A model generated the notes under the pieces. That model did not search any database and was not told where the DNA came from. It saw nothing but the letters and a program-made list of their open reading frames with translations. Positions 12,413-23,540 of a DNA stretch of 64,000 nt are shown piece after piece. The position numbers and the translations under genes are program-made. This DNA is from Tillus elongatus. Lineage: Eukaryota > Arthropoda > Insecta > Coleoptera > Cleridae. Numbering within the stretch: position 1 is the first letter of the stretch; each line of letters begins with the position of its first letter. The DNA lies in the NCBI GenBank assembly GCA_964006375.1, contig OZ023262.1, positions 89,631,654 through 89,695,653 of the forward strand, read 5' to 3'.

Positions 12413-13399
12413 ATGGTGTATTCTGTAGAAGAAAGAGTTGAAATAATTACTCTTTTTTTCAAAAACGATGACTGTGCCAACCGTACCGCAAATTTGTTTA
12501 ATGAACGCCATCCGAACAGACATGTTAACAGAAAATACATTTTGGAGTTAGTTGCAAAGTTTCGACAAAGTGGTTCAGCAGCCAACAAAAAACGGGATTC
12601 TCAACGTGAATTTCCGGTTAGAAATGAGACTACTGAGATTGAAGTATTAGGACAAATTGCTGCAGATCCAACTTTGAGCACGAGAAAATTGGCCACTGTT
12701 TCAAACATCAAAAGAAGAACTATTCAGCGAATATTGAAGCATCATAAATTTCACCCGTATAAAATTCATCTTGTACAAAAACTGAGTGAAGATGATTTTG
12801 ATCGGCGGCTGGAGCTTTGTGACGTTATGACTGCACGAATAGCTGATAACGGGAACTTTCTGTTCAATATCTGTTTTTCAGACGAGTGTACGTTTTTATT
12901 AAACTCTACAGTCAATCGTCATAATTGTCGTTATTGGGCAGATAATAATCCAAGAAATTTTCACGAAGTCCACACTCAAACTCCACAGAAATTGAATGTC
13001 TGGGCTGGCATTTTTGAAGACCGTTTAATCTGACCAATTTTTCTTGATGGCAATTTGAGTGGCGAAACGTATGATGGAGCTCCTCTGCATTTTTCACAAC
13101 GTCTTAGGGAGTTTATGAACAGGGAGTTTCCAGGAAAATGGACTTGGCGTAGAGGTGCTATTGAGTGGCCCGCTAGCTCACCGTATTTAACTCCTTTATA
13201 CTTCTTTCTATGGGGCCATTTAAAGAGTAGAATTTACGCAACAGAACCGGAGTCTCTGGAAGAATTGCGGGGACGCATTGTTGAAGAATGCCGTCTAATA
13301 ACTACACAAATGCTCCAGAATGCCAGAGCTCGTTTTGAACAAAATTGGTACTTTTGTATGGAAGCTGGTGATCAACAACTTGAACACTTACTTAACTGA
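12413..13399 (+). pseudogene. Mariner-like transposase, copy A (inactivated)
   Basis: The protein begins MVYSVEER, the usual helix-turn-helix start of a large Tc1/mariner group. RRTIQRILKHH (about residues 101-111) fits the second helix-turn-helix, and FSDECTF carries the first catalytic aspartate (residue 157). NVWAGIF follows, then a TGA at 13031-13033, after which the same frame continues to 13399. Compared with copy B, 93 bp (31 codons) are missing in frame after GETY. The second catalytic aspartate survives (YDGAPLH), but the third is changed (SSPYLTPLY instead of SPDL..LD). It is therefore non-functional. The ATG at 12413 was chosen because family members begin at MVYS; the longer upstream start adds ten unrelated residues. 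Confidence 0.85.
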
Positions 13400-13784
13400 A
13401 TAAACATTTTTGAACATTTGGTTTTGTTTTTTAGTTTTTTTTTTAACGAAAAATTGACTAATTAGTGCATATTTTATCACAATGAATGAAATACGTTCTT
13501 GCAACTCCAACTGTGAATAATTTTTAAACGAGTTTATTAAACTTCCAAAAAAATTTGTGTATTGAATTCAGAAAAGAAAGAGCTTTCAAATGATGTAACA
13601 CTCGACCCATGTTCCCTACTTAAAATATAAGGGTTGTTATTACCACCCTTAAGGGGGTGATGTGACAAAGTTGAGTTTTATGTCAAAATATGTCCCCCTC
13701 AATATTAAATTTAACGTATTTCAGCGTTTCTTAAAAAAAATTCTCTGGACGCAAATCGGTCTGTTTCGTTTTAAATGCGCCACC

Positions 13785-13787
<3 letters not shown>

Positions 13788-13871
<84 letters not shown>
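13788..13871. repeat. (TA)n array
   Basis: Right-hand part of the TA core split by copy A of the mariner-like element. Confidence 0.95.
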
Positions 13872-13875
<4 letters not shown>

Positions 13876-14104
13876 AGTGTCAAACCGATAACTTAAAAAA
13901 TAATGGACCCATTTTGATAAAACTTGGTGTGTAGCTTCCTTCTCGAAGTGGCTTGAATAAGTTCGTTAGCCAGGAAAATCGGACCAGTTTTTCCTTTCGG
14001 AAAATTTTTATATCTTTGGAAATAACAAAACTATTGCAACCAAATTCAGTAAGCGGGTTTATGTCATAAAAACTAAACTATGTACCAAAACTTAGGACCA
14101 ATGC

Positions 14105-15141
14105 TGTTTGATCACAAGCTATTGTCATTTAATTTTGAAAAAACTAAGTACTTTCCTTTTTCACGCACTGTGGCCACACTACCAGATTACAATAGTGTCT
14201 TTGTTGAGGATCCTGAGGGTTTATTCATAATACCATCCGAAACAAAACTTAAATATATAGGAGTGACGATAGACAGACACCTTAGATGGAACTTTCATAT
14301 TGATTATGTGGTGAAAAACTGCGAGGTGTGATGTACACAATTAAATATATACGTGACATTTTAGATATACCACAATTGAAAATAATTTACCGTGCCTTAG
14401 TTCAAAGCCATCTACATTACGAAATTATAGGGTGGAGAGGTATTGGTAAAGCAAACTTGATTGATCTGGAGGTAATCCAGAGAAGAATATTAAAGATTAC
14501 CTTAAACAAGGATAATACGTCCCCAAGTAATTAGCTGTGCCAAGGAACTGGCATATTGGATGTAAGACAATTATTTTTAATCGGCAGTAATTAAACAATT
14601 CAGGAATGGGTTGGGCCTGTCACCTGTGGAGCACGATTATGAAACACGGCATGGAATTGTGGCATACAGAACACCATTTGCTAATAAGACATTGGCCAAA
14701 GATGTTATACTAACCTGGCACCAATAACGTTTAATATTTTTCTTACTGCATTGTTTACTAATAACAATATCGCACATTTTAAAAGGCGTTTGAAAAAGTA
14801 TTTGCTAGATCAACTGAGGGCTCTCATACATGTTGCGCTCGGCGGAAAAAACTCACAGTGCTATTCTTACGCGTTATGATAGATTGGAGCATTTATAAAG
14901 GTCTCTAGATATGTTTTTTGTTAATGTAAACCTTGTTAGATATCATTATAAGTTTATGTTTTATATGTGTGAATTTAGGCATCGTAATACGATGAATATT
15001 TGTAAGATGTATGTATTTTTGTATATTTTTCCCTTTGTATACTCGCACACGAGTCCTTGACTCCAGCGAAGTGAATGTTTATTTGCAATTTTACACATTA
15101 CTGTTAATATTATTATTATTTGACGGATTAGAAAATAAACA

Positions 15142-15205
<64 letters not shown>
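14105..15205 (+). pseudogene. LINE 3' end: reverse transcriptase C-terminus and ATT tail
   Basis: NFEKTKYFPFS, then KYIGVTIDRHLRWNFHIDYV, then IYRALVQSHLHY and LEVIQRRILKIT are the successive blocks after the RT palm (thumb and C-terminal region) of jockey/CR1-like non-LTR elements. The reading is split between two frames near 14330 and stops at 14532. Degraded sequence continues to about 14880. A 3' untranslated region follows and ends in (ATT)n at 15148-15204, the kind of short tandem tail seen on several LINE clades. The 5' part is missing. Confidence 0.75.
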
Positions 15206-15208
<3 letters not shown>

Positions 15209-15329
15209 GTTATTGTTATATTTCAAGGAGTCTGCTGTCGTTTTATTTCATTAAAAAAAGGACATGCTCTAATGTAGCAAAGGATGTAAATACACACGTA
15301 AAGACTCTTTCTGTGGCTTTGCATAGACA

Positions 15330-15390
15330 TTTTTATTTTGCCTGACGATGCCCTAAAGACAAAACCGGTTGCAGAGAAGATAAAAGGTTA
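15330..15390 (+). repeat. Penelope-like tail motif fragment (tentative)
   Basis: CCTGACGATGCCCTAAAGAC followed by AAAACCGGTTGCAGAGAAG resembles the CTGATGA...GAAAC arrangement of the terminal repeats elsewhere in the window (compare 51418-51465). It directly abuts the inverted SINE at 15408. Confidence 0.3.
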
Positions 15391-15407
15391 TTGTCAGTTT
15401 TGTTCCT

Positions 15408-15745
15408 TTAACGTCGGCCTATTTCCGCGACTATGGCCAATCACCGACGCAAGGGCGCAGTTTCACCTCACTCTCCTGGAAACTTTGCCGAACCCCAGCA
15501 TTGCTGTAAGGAAGGTAGGGAGCTTTAACGTGCTCAACATCGCATGGACACGGGACCGACGGCATTACACCCCCTCCGAAGGGCGGAACGTGCAGACATT
15601 TAACTTGCTCAAATACAACGCCACAACCCTGGTTGATGTTAATGTTACAGTATGTACTGAGAAAGTGAAAGGAGAACGCTGGGATCGAACCCAGTACCCT
15701 TCGGTTCAGAGGCACACATTCTTACCACTGAACCATTGAGGCTCT
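15408..15745 (-). mobile_element. tRNA-derived SINE, inverted copy
   Basis: It is complete on the minus strand: the B-box complement GGGATCGAACCC is at about 15672, the tRNA-like head ends near 15745, and the body ends with ACGTCGGCCTATTTCCGCGA at 15412. The long ORFs that cross it in both directions are fortuitous. It is close in sequence to the copies at 21.8 and 50.3 kb. Confidence 0.8.
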
Positions 15746-15749
15746 AACA

Positions 15750-16780
15750 TATGTTCTAAAAAATATAAATATCAAACACCTTATATTGTATTTAAAACGT
15801 TGCTTTAATAATATAAAATAAAAAATATTTATTATATACCATTTGGAAGAAACTGTTAACCAATATTTTACTAGTATTATAATAACTAAAAACAATGTTT
15901 ATTATAAGCTTTATTCTTGCACAACTATTGACCCACTTATCTCCTTGATTTAATCATTTATTATCTTGAGACAAGCCTTCAGCCTTCACAGATCTCACAT
16001 TACAATATAGGAAATACCACGCATTGAACAAGTACTTACTAATATTTAATGTATAGTGCTAAGACTTGTGCAATAATTATTCGAATGCAACAATGAAAAA
16101 CATATACTTTCCAACTGATGACAAATCAAATAATATAAAGTAGTAAATATTAAAAAAATAAAATATTAGTTACATAACCATAAAGCTTCTGTATCTCAAT
16201 AAGAGTAAAGACTGTGTATTTTTAAAGCTTCTAGATCACGCAAAATATTGATTGATACATTATAAACACCATAGTTTCATTTTCTCTTTGTTCTCTGTTC
16301 TGTAACACCTGGTTTCTAATAATTTCTTAACTTTAGCTTTCACTCTCTTTTGTAAATATTTTTTCGCATCCATCATTCGTGGATTCGTGGTTTTGAGCAA
16401 ACACCTTTGTGTCAGAATACTACGTAAGCAAAAAGTTAATCAGCTTTCGTAATGCGCAATTAAGCACTTAAACCAATATAACAACAATAGTAAGTAATAA
16501 ATGGGTTTAAATGGGAAACATTGCTTATTTATCCTAGGTTTAGAATATAAAATCATTATTCTAATATAAAATAAAATAGAAAAAAGCCTTGACACGGCAA
16601 GTGTGTTATGGTAGCAAATTTTCATAAATTTCGTTAAAATCACGAAAATTCTCAAACATTAATTGTGTCTCCCAAAATAACACAATTGATTTGATGATAT
16701 CTGGTACACATGTTGTCTTTATAAAGGCTTTGTCGCAAACAAACTCAAATACTTTAGGTTAATAGAAAATAGAGTTAGGT
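15750..16780. other. AT-rich sequence without recognised features
   Basis: No ORF with motifs and no repeat end was recognised. Confidence 0.45.
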
Positions 16781-16824
16781 ACACTTTGGAGACCCTAATT
16801 TACCACAACACATTTTTAAAACCT

Positions 16825-16859
16825 GATGATCGTTTCGCTAACAAATTTAGCGTCATCAG
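16825..16859 (-). ncRNA. Hammerhead-ribozyme-like motif, left terminal repeat
   Basis: Read on the minus strand: CTGATGA, then GCTAA paired to TTAGC (helix II) across a short loop, then GAAAC, then the loop GATC, then ATC before the predicted cleavage site. Three flanking bases on each side can pair as a short helix I (CCT with AGG). All hammerhead core bases are present. One unpaired C lies between CTGATGA and helix II, which is not standard. Hammerheads are established in Penelope-like terminal repeats; activity here is inference. Confidence 0.45.
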
Positions 16860-16929
16860 AGGGATAAATAAACTAAGCGAATAAAAACTAGAACTGGTAT
16901 TTATATATTGATTTGCGCCAACAGCATCC

Positions 16930-17690
16930 TACACGAAGGTGATGTATAATGTATTGGCCATCGAAACCATTGACACTTTACAACTTGACATCCACAAAAG
17001 AGAAACCACTACCCAGAGTTACATTTCGATTGACTCCATAATTTTCCACAAAAAAAAAACAGCTATTTTCAATGTTCTGCTTCATGGATTGATACATTTT
17101 CTCTTAAATAAAGATAAAATATACAACTGGAACACTATTTCTGCTTAGCATAAAAAGCAAACAATAAACACAAAACGAAGAAAATCTACGACATCCAGAA
17201 AACAGAAAACAGATTAAAAACGTTGTCAATTTACAGGTAACATTTTCTACAAAAAATACTTTGAAAAGGGTGCTAGATAACCCAAAAGATAAAGATCAAA
17301 CCACATAGATGTCGGTGATCTATGATATATGGTATAACGATTGTAATCTTAAATATGTTGGACAAACCAAAAGATCCATTGAAAGTAAATTTAAGGAATA
17401 TTTAGCGCAACTGAGATATAGCACTATTGATAAATGGTGTATTACTCAACAGAATTGGATCATATTCACCATGTAAATACGAAAAATCTCAAGCTAATTA
17501 AAAGTACATATTAGGCAATAGTGATAATTAGACGCATATGAAAGTATTGATATCGTTAGACATTTCAACAGCAAATTTTATATAAATAGGACAAGTTCGG
17601 TTCTGTCTAGTTCGTTGTTTGAATTGTTATATTCATACCCAGTGTCTCTTTCTTAGAAAGAATACTTAATAACGACAGGCGCGGTCTTTT
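16930..17690 (+). pseudogene. Penelope-like RT and GIY-YIG endonuclease relic
   Basis: The frame at 16939-17148 aligns with the end of the Penelope RT domain (a LDIHKRETTT..YISIDS block, equivalent to the E.YRKPT.TD..I block, followed by GLIHFLLNKDK). At about 17310-17475 the reading VIYDIWYNDC followed by KYVGQTKRSIESKFKEY is a GIY-YIG-type endonuclease N-terminus: the VIY and YVG pairs stand for GIY and YIG. A C-terminal block DAYESIDIVRHF followed by SSSLFELL (about 17530-17655) is typical of the protein end. Frames are broken in at least three places. Confidence 0.65.
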
Positions 17691-17768
17691 CAAAAGCAGG
17701 CTATCGAATTTTAATTACAGGTAGTTAAGACCAAATAGTAGTGGTTTGTCTGTAAAACAGTCATCCCT

Positions 17769-17803
17769 CTGATGACGTTAGCTTGGTCAGCGAAACGATC
17801 GTC
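17769..17803 (+). ncRNA. Hammerhead-ribozyme-like motif, right terminal repeat
   Basis: CTGATGA, C, then GTTAGC that can pair imperfectly with GTCAGC across TTG, then GAAAC, GATC and GTC. The core is intact; helix II carries one A-C mismatch and wobble pairs, and helix I is weak (one clear pair). It lies about 110 bases after the end of the Penelope coding relic, the position expected of a 3' terminal repeat. Confidence 0.4.
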
Positions 17804-17964
17804 ACCTCTAAAAAAATGTGTTGCGGTGAATGGGGTTCATCGGAGTGTACTTACTAGATTATTTACTCGTTTACTATTATCTGCCTATTTAATTTCGTAA
17901 ACTACTTCAAAACGTTAATAATTGAAGTAATTAGTTCACGTTAAGAAGACTATACTCTGTTTGT

Positions 17965-18089
17965 AGTGATGTTTCATTATGAAAATTCACTAATAGAGAG
18001 GTAACGATGGTGAGACTTACGTTTTTTTTTAATGTGCGCGAATTCAAGCCATTAGAACCAATATCCAAGGTCCGTCTGAATTTTTATAT

Positions 18090-18169
<80 letters not shown>

Positions 18170-18570
18170 CCCAGTGCCAAGATAATTACTATCCAGCGTA
18201 TACCTTCCTTATAGTAAAAGCTATCGACATGAAATTTGGAGGAGTGGTATTGTCCTTCAGGAGGCACATTCTAAAAGTTCTGGTATTTGACAGTCACTTC
18301 CGTTTTGACCGGAAATGCAGTAAACTTTGTTATTTTCAATAGAACAATATTTTACAAAATTCGAATTATACGCGAAATTGAAAGCAGAAAAACGTATATC
18401 ATATGTTTTGAATAGTTTTCGAAAAAATGGCGATTGAAAATGTCACCTATATGTAGGCATCCGTGCTATAACTCAAAAAATACTCAACTGATTTGAACGA
18501 AACTTGGCACATATCTTCATTTCTTAACATCGCCGACGAGTTCGTAAATTAGCTAAAACGGACATTTTTG
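17965..18570 (+). repeat. TACR copy with foreign DNA between core and right segment
   Basis: The hairpin-end remnant AAAATTCACTAATAGAGAGG is at about 17980. The left segment (AGAACCAATATCC, GGTCCGTCTGAATTTTTATA) is at 18050-18090 and the TA core at 18095-18164. About 275 bp of unrelated sequence (18165-18440) then precedes the right segment (AACTCAAAAAATACTCAACT). The 275-bp stretch starts within TA and may be another TA-inserting element, but no inverted ends were seen. Confidence 0.6.
18095..18164. repeat. (TA)n array
   Basis: TA core of the TACR copy at 17965-18570. Confidence 0.95.
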
Positions 18571-19240
18571 TCCACAGAAAAATACAAAAATATGTTTTGA
18601 AAGTATTAGAATACCTGGAATGACACTGTATATTTACCTAGAAATGGTGTAAGTAAACCTCTGCTGTTAATTGTAAGTAATTCGGTTTACAAAATTTGGA
18701 GTTTTTTACAAATTAAAAATAAAATCTGAAAGACAAAAACTGAAACGACTATGTGATTAAAGTCTAATGCCTGACAAAGAAAGAATAGGCAGCTGCGATG
18801 CGTAAATTGATACATACCACGATAGTCAAACAATACAAAAACTAGCGATCGAGCAATCTCCGCCACTAAAATCCCTAACACGTACTAAATCATTTGTAAA
18901 TAACTACGACGTTGAAATTACAGATACGCAAATGGAATGACGTTACATATTTCATTTTCCATTTATAAGTAAATGTCATATTATAATAATATGAGAAGAT
19001 ACGAATGAATGAAAGAAATCGCCTCATGTTTCTACGAAAATGACTTTAAAGCAGTTTGTTTCTTATCTTTAGACTCAAAAATAAGATAACATCTAATATC
19101 GAAACAGTAGACCGGCGAAGTATCAAGTTACAATTCAATTAATTCTGTAATGAGCTACTTACTATTAGGATATAATATAAAATTTCCTGGGGCAGCAAGT
19201 TGCTGTCTCCCTAACTACCACGTAAAACAATTTATTAGCT
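18571..19240. other. AT-rich sequence without recognised features
   Basis: Nothing recognised on either strand. Confidence 0.4.
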
Positions 19241-19241
19241 A

Positions 19242-19312
19242 CCTGCCATGGTTCAGCGATAGAATGCACGCATGACATCCAGGCGGCCCGGGTTCCATTC
19301 CCCGCCGATGCA
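19242..19312 (+). pseudogene. tRNA-Gly-like pseudogene
   Basis: The 71-base segment follows animal tRNA-Gly(GCC): GGTTCAGCGATAGAATGC (D arm, A box), then GGCCCGGGTTCCATTCCC (T arm, B box), then CCGATGCA at the 3' end. Mutations include a changed B box (GGTTCCATTCC for GGTTCGATTCC), a disrupted acceptor stem and an anticodon loop TGACATC where TGCCACG is expected. It is therefore not a working glycine tRNA. It could also be a tRNA-derived SINE head, but no repeated body follows. Confidence 0.6.
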
Positions 19313-19319
19313 TGTACCA

Positions 19320-20655
19320 TTTTGTTTAGTTTTACTAATTCTAATATTTGGTAGAAACAATAGGTCCACATTTCATACGTTTAGACCAACGTTTTTTTGT
19401 TTTTAAACGTCTGGATATCTTTGTCACCGCTGAGTCTAAAATTATAATTTTTAGCAAACTTTTTTTTATTGCTTATGATACCTATTAGTGAATTTTAATC
19501 AAAAAAATTCACCAACAGAGAATTTGGTTTTAAAAAACTTTTTTTGTTGTTTAATAAACCGGTTCGATTAGGTTGACTAAAACGACATCACCAAAGCGAT
19601 TAATAAGAAAAAATACCTGCCACATTTATAATTTGGCAGATGTATTAATTTTACAAATATTAATTAGGAACTCTTCAGGGAAGCTTTTGTAACTTTAAAT
19701 AAATTTGTAATGCAAGTTTCTTTTAAGAAGACTTACAGTACCAAGACCTAAGAAACTTTAACTTTCTGGCTTCATAGAAAATTGCGTTTTGGGCACTTAT
19801 GGCTTTTTCTCAAAAGGAGCTAGAACACAAGAATAAAATATTTTCGATGATAATATAGAGTAATATAGAATATAATATAGAATAAATAGAGTTACCTATG
19901 GTAGGTAACACTTGCGAAAAAATTCTTCAATTGAGCGTGTATTATGACCTCTAAATCCGATCTTCAAGGTCTGTTTAAATATAGAATATTAATTTTAGTA
20001 ATATGCTTTTTTCTACGATAATTCGCTAAAAATTGGACTATTAATCCATAAACTCTAACTAAAACTACTGCCAAAGCATCAGAAAAAGCATCTATTTCAA
20101 ATTAATTTCCTGGAAATATTTTAGTAACATGCACTAAAGTCGCAACAAGTCGTTATTTTATTTATGTTACATTTAAATTGCGGATTTTTATTAACTCCAA
20201 AGCATCTGATGTTTTTCTATCCATTCAACATGAGAAGTCAAATCATGTAAGTATATGTTGGTTGGAAACACTACGACAACGACTAAATCATTTAACATAT
20301 CCATCACCGTTTGTTGTATTTAACTTTATACCGCACAGTAATGTCCTTTTCTAAGAACAACTAATATAATTTGCGGCATTTTCCAAATTCTGTTAAATTT
20401 AATTCGGGAAAACATGGGTGATCGGTATTCAGCACAACTGAATTTTAGAACATTGCATCTGTAGTTTGATGGAAAGTTAAATTTCGTAAAATAAATTGAC
20501 GATCTTCAAAGATATATTTCGAGGAAAAAATTTGCAATTCTTCATGAAAAAATGTGACTCGAAACTGGTCAACGAACTTTTTATCCCCTGGAAAGAATAT
20601 TCCAGTATAATGAAACAAACCGGAAATCTCTAGGAGGCGTAGATGCTTTGCAAAA
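19320..20655. other. Mostly unrecognised; one TACR left-segment fragment
   Basis: A diverged TACR left segment lies at about 19905-19980 (GAAAAAATTCTTCAATTGAG). A further TACR right-segment scrap lies at about 20030-20130 (CTAAAACTACTGCCAAAGC). The rest carries no recognised gene. Confidence 0.45.
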
Positions 20656-20658
20656 CAT

Positions 20659-20659
<1 letters not shown>

Positions 20660-20736
<77 letters not shown>
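20660..20736. repeat. (TA)n array
   Basis: Pure TA repeat directly preceding the LINE relic at 20745. Confidence 0.95.
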
Positions 20737-20742
<6 letters not shown>

Positions 20743-20744
20743 GT

Positions 20745-22420
20745 TGAAACAAGAGTGAATAATACAGGAATTAGAGACTCGGGTAGGAACGTAGAAGAAA
20801 ATTTAGCTGAGAAACCTGAACACGTTGAATATATAGGGGTAAAAACGTCTGTACAGGATTCAATATAGCTGCGTCCTGTTGATAATGCCGAGGTAATAAA
20901 AGTTATTGGAGAACTGAAGATTAAAACGTTTCCTAGGTTCGATTTAATTAAAGTTAAAACACTGAAGGAGGTAGCTCTTGAGATCTCACCAGTCCTGGTG
21001 TACAAAACAAATGGTGTGTGTTAGCCTAGGTATGGCCTCGGAGGCAAAGTCAAATAGCCACAAATTATACAATAAATAAATGCTTCAGTACTGGACCGTT
21101 TCCAAATGTGCTAAAATAGGGATTGTTAAATCTCTACATAAAATAACATAAGAATAAAGTTTCTAATCAGGGACCAATAACTTTGGTATCAAACATTAAT
21201 AAAGTAATTGAAAAGTGAAATAAGTCGAGACTGGAATCTTTTTGTGCGGAACATTGTGTTTTATCGCAGAGTCAATATGTTTTCGGGAAAATAAATCCAC
21301 GGAAGATGCAATTCATGATTTAACATAATTAATCTATGATGCACTTGATAACACTATTCCTACTGTGTGTATTTTTGTCGATCTAGCTTTTGACACTGTG
21401 AGCCACCACACTTTGTTGAGGAAACTTGAAGCTTGCAACTTCAGAGAAAAAGGTCATGACTTCTTCGAGAGTTATTTGACTGAGCACCGGCAGGTGGTGG
21501 TGGTAGAAGATAGCAATAGTAGATCTTTCTATTAACTGCGGTGTTCCTTACGGTTCTGTGTTTTCGGTGTATATAAATGACTGATACTTAATGCCGTTGC
21601 ACATATTGTATGTGTTCCTGAACACGAAGCAGCTTTTTATACTTCTCACACTTGGACAGAACCAATACAAATGTGGAGCGATATTTCGTGTCCGTGGATA
21701 CATGGTTCAAAGTTAATAGATTAACCGTAAATTATGAAAAAAGCAGGTACTTTTTATCTTTTACATCGTATTCTAATACATGGCCAAGTATGGGTCCACT
21801 TTAGAGCCTCGGTGGTTCAGGGGTAAGAACGTGGGCCTCTGAACCGAAGGGTACCGGGTTCGATCCCAGGGTTCTCCTTTCGCTTTTTCAGTACAAACTG
21901 TAACATTAACATCAACCGAGGTTCTGGCATTGTATTTGAGCAAGTTGAATGTCTGCACGTTCCGCTCTTCGGAGGGGGAGTAAAGCCGTTGGTCCCGTGT
22001 CCATGCGATGTTGGGCACGTTAAAGATCCCTACTCTCCTTATAAAAAGGCAGGGGTTCGGCCAAATTTCCAGGATAGTGAGGTGAAACTGCTCCCTGGCG
22101 TCGGTGATTGGCCATAGTCGCGGAAATAGGCCGACGTTAAAGAAAAAAAAACACATGGGTCTACATTTAATTGGTGAAACTTGCCTGATTCCCGAAGCGA
22201 ATAAGACTATACTTACTTGGGCATTGTAGTGGGTGGGCATTTACGGTGGGACTGTTAGGTTAAGTATCTTATGAATAAATTGAGAGCACTCATATCCCGA
22301 TTTAGAATTATGAGAGAATACTCAGACCAAAGCAAGTAAAAATATTGTATTACGCATTTGTACGGTCACAGCTTGCTTATGGTGTTTTGAGATGGGGACG
22401 TGTAGCAGTCAGTTATTGGA
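20745..22420 (+). pseudogene. LINE reverse transcriptase relic interrupted by a SINE
   Basis: Plus-strand blocks appear in order across many frames: KVIEK and LSQSQYVFG (RT finger region), then IFVDLAFDTVSHHTLLRKLE (the FVDL.KAFDTV.H..LL.KL block with the first catalytic aspartate), then CGVPYGSV (GVPQGS block). After the SINE at 21802-22150 come PKQVKILYYAFVRSQLAYGV and LRWGR, the post-RT block. It belongs with jockey/CR1-like elements, the same broad group as the fragment at 14.1 kb. Many stops show it is dead. Confidence 0.7.
21802..22150 (+). mobile_element. tRNA-derived SINE, best-preserved copy
   Basis: The head GAGCCTCGGTGGTTCAGGGG contains an A-box-like segment, and GGTTCGATCCC is the B box (at about 21857). 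The body ends with GGCCGACGTTAAAG and an A-rich tail. It sits inside a LINE relic. The flanks GGGTCCACTTTA (before) and GGGTCTACATTTA (after) are a likely target-site duplication. The tRNA ancestor is uncertain; the anticodon-loop region reads CTGAACC. Confidence 0.85.
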
Positions 22421-22424
22421 AAAA

Positions 22425-22764
22425 AAGTTCGGGACGCAGGAAGTGCGTTATGGTAGTGAATTTTTATTAAATGCTCCAAATTTGAATAACTCAATTTTCT
22501 ATAAACTTAGAAAGTCCAATTTTGATATGTAGTAAGGCCTTTCCTAATGCAACGTATTCCCCAAATTTCGTTAAAATATCTTTGTAATTTTCTTTAAAAA
22601 AAAATTTCGGATAAAAAACCTTTTTTCGATAGAAAACTCAAAATTTTCCTGGAAAACCTTGTTGGATTTTCGTGGCTAACAAACTCATCCAAGCCATTAA
22701 TAAAAGAAAGGTACTTGCTGAGTTTAATCAAAATAGGTTAATTATTTTTTGAGTTATCCGTGGG

Positions 22765-22846
<82 letters not shown>

Positions 22847-22990
22847 AATATAAAAATTGGAACTGACCCCGGATGTGGGTTCTAAGGGTCCTAGTTCGCG
22901 CTCATTTGATAAAAATTTTGCAGTCTCACCATCGATACCTCTCTATTAGTGAATTTGAAAAAATACAAATTCACTAAAAATAGAGGTGGT
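22425..22990 (-). repeat. TACR copy, minus orientation
   Basis: From right to left it shows the hairpin end (TATTAGTGAATTTG with AAATTCACTAA at 22950-22980), the left segment, the core (TA)n at 22793-22842 with a (CATA)n lead-in at 22767-22792, and the right segment at 22470-22765. It ends with a terminal-module end, GGACGCAGGAAGTGCGTTAT, at about 22433. The module itself is not complete here. Confidence 0.7.
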
Positions 22991-23221
22991 GCAGAAATGG
23001 ATCATTAAAATTATATACCAGAAAAATATCAGTTATTTCACAGAACTGTGCTATTGCGAGACAGAGACATTAGAAAACATTTTCTTTGTGAAATATCTCT
23101 AAAAAGATCAAAGTTCAGTGATCTTCAGTGAAAGGCGAACTTGCATCTCTGGATTCCGTGGATAAGGCATTGAAACGGTGTATTTTTATTAAAACAATAA
23201 TTACACTTGCAAAATAAACAA

Positions 23222-23540
23222 AACTCTGGACGCAGCAAGTGCGTTATGGTAGTGAATTTTCATAAAAATGTTTTTATTGCAAATATGTGTGTTTTCTTTT
23301 TAAGAAAGCAGGCATCAATTTTGGTTACCAGTATAACCTATATAGTAAAAGCAATGTGCCATGTTTCATAAAAATAACTTTATTGTGTGAAAATGTACCA
23401 AGATTTCCAAAAGTAGACTTAAAGTGTTCCCGGAAAAACTCGTTTCTTGATCAACCTTATAGGTTAATAGCAAATTGGGCTATTCAAATATGAAGCATTT
23501 GATCAAAGTTCGCTACCATAACGCACTTGCTGCATCCAGA
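23222..23540 (+). repeat. TACR terminal module (MITE-like), with inverted ends
   Basis: A unit of about 315 bp starts CTGGACGCAGCAAGTGCGTT and ends with the inverted complement CCATAACGCACTTGCTGCAT. The ends are inverted over about 35 bp (through GGTAGTGAATTTTCAT). Each end itself can fold, ACGCA with TGCGT. Inside are conserved phrases (GGTTACCAGTATAACCTATA, AAACTCGTTTCTTG). The same module occurs at 30571, 35945, 39154 and 52107. A non-autonomous DNA transposon is the simplest reading, but it always lies at the end of a TACR copy. Confidence 0.65.

Larger units (their letters stand above)
16782..17860 (+). mobile_element. Decayed Penelope-like retroelement with terminal repeats
   Basis: The order is: an inverted terminal repeat (16782-16862), an RT relic, a GIY-YIG endonuclease relic and a C-terminal tail, then a forward terminal repeat (17765-17860). 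Penelope-like elements encode a reverse transcriptase fused to a GIY-YIG endonuclease and often carry terminal repeats in direct or inverted arrangement. Many stops and frameshifts show that it is old. The blocks around the two hammerhead-like motifs also recur at 5.8, 32.0, 51.7 and 53.7 kb without any coding part. Confidence 0.65.

Noticed and set aside
15338..15739. 133-codon plus-strand ORF and a 94-codon minus-strand ORF over the same stretch
   Set aside because: Both lie across the inverted SINE; the same readings recur in the other SINE copies and reflect shared repeat sequence.
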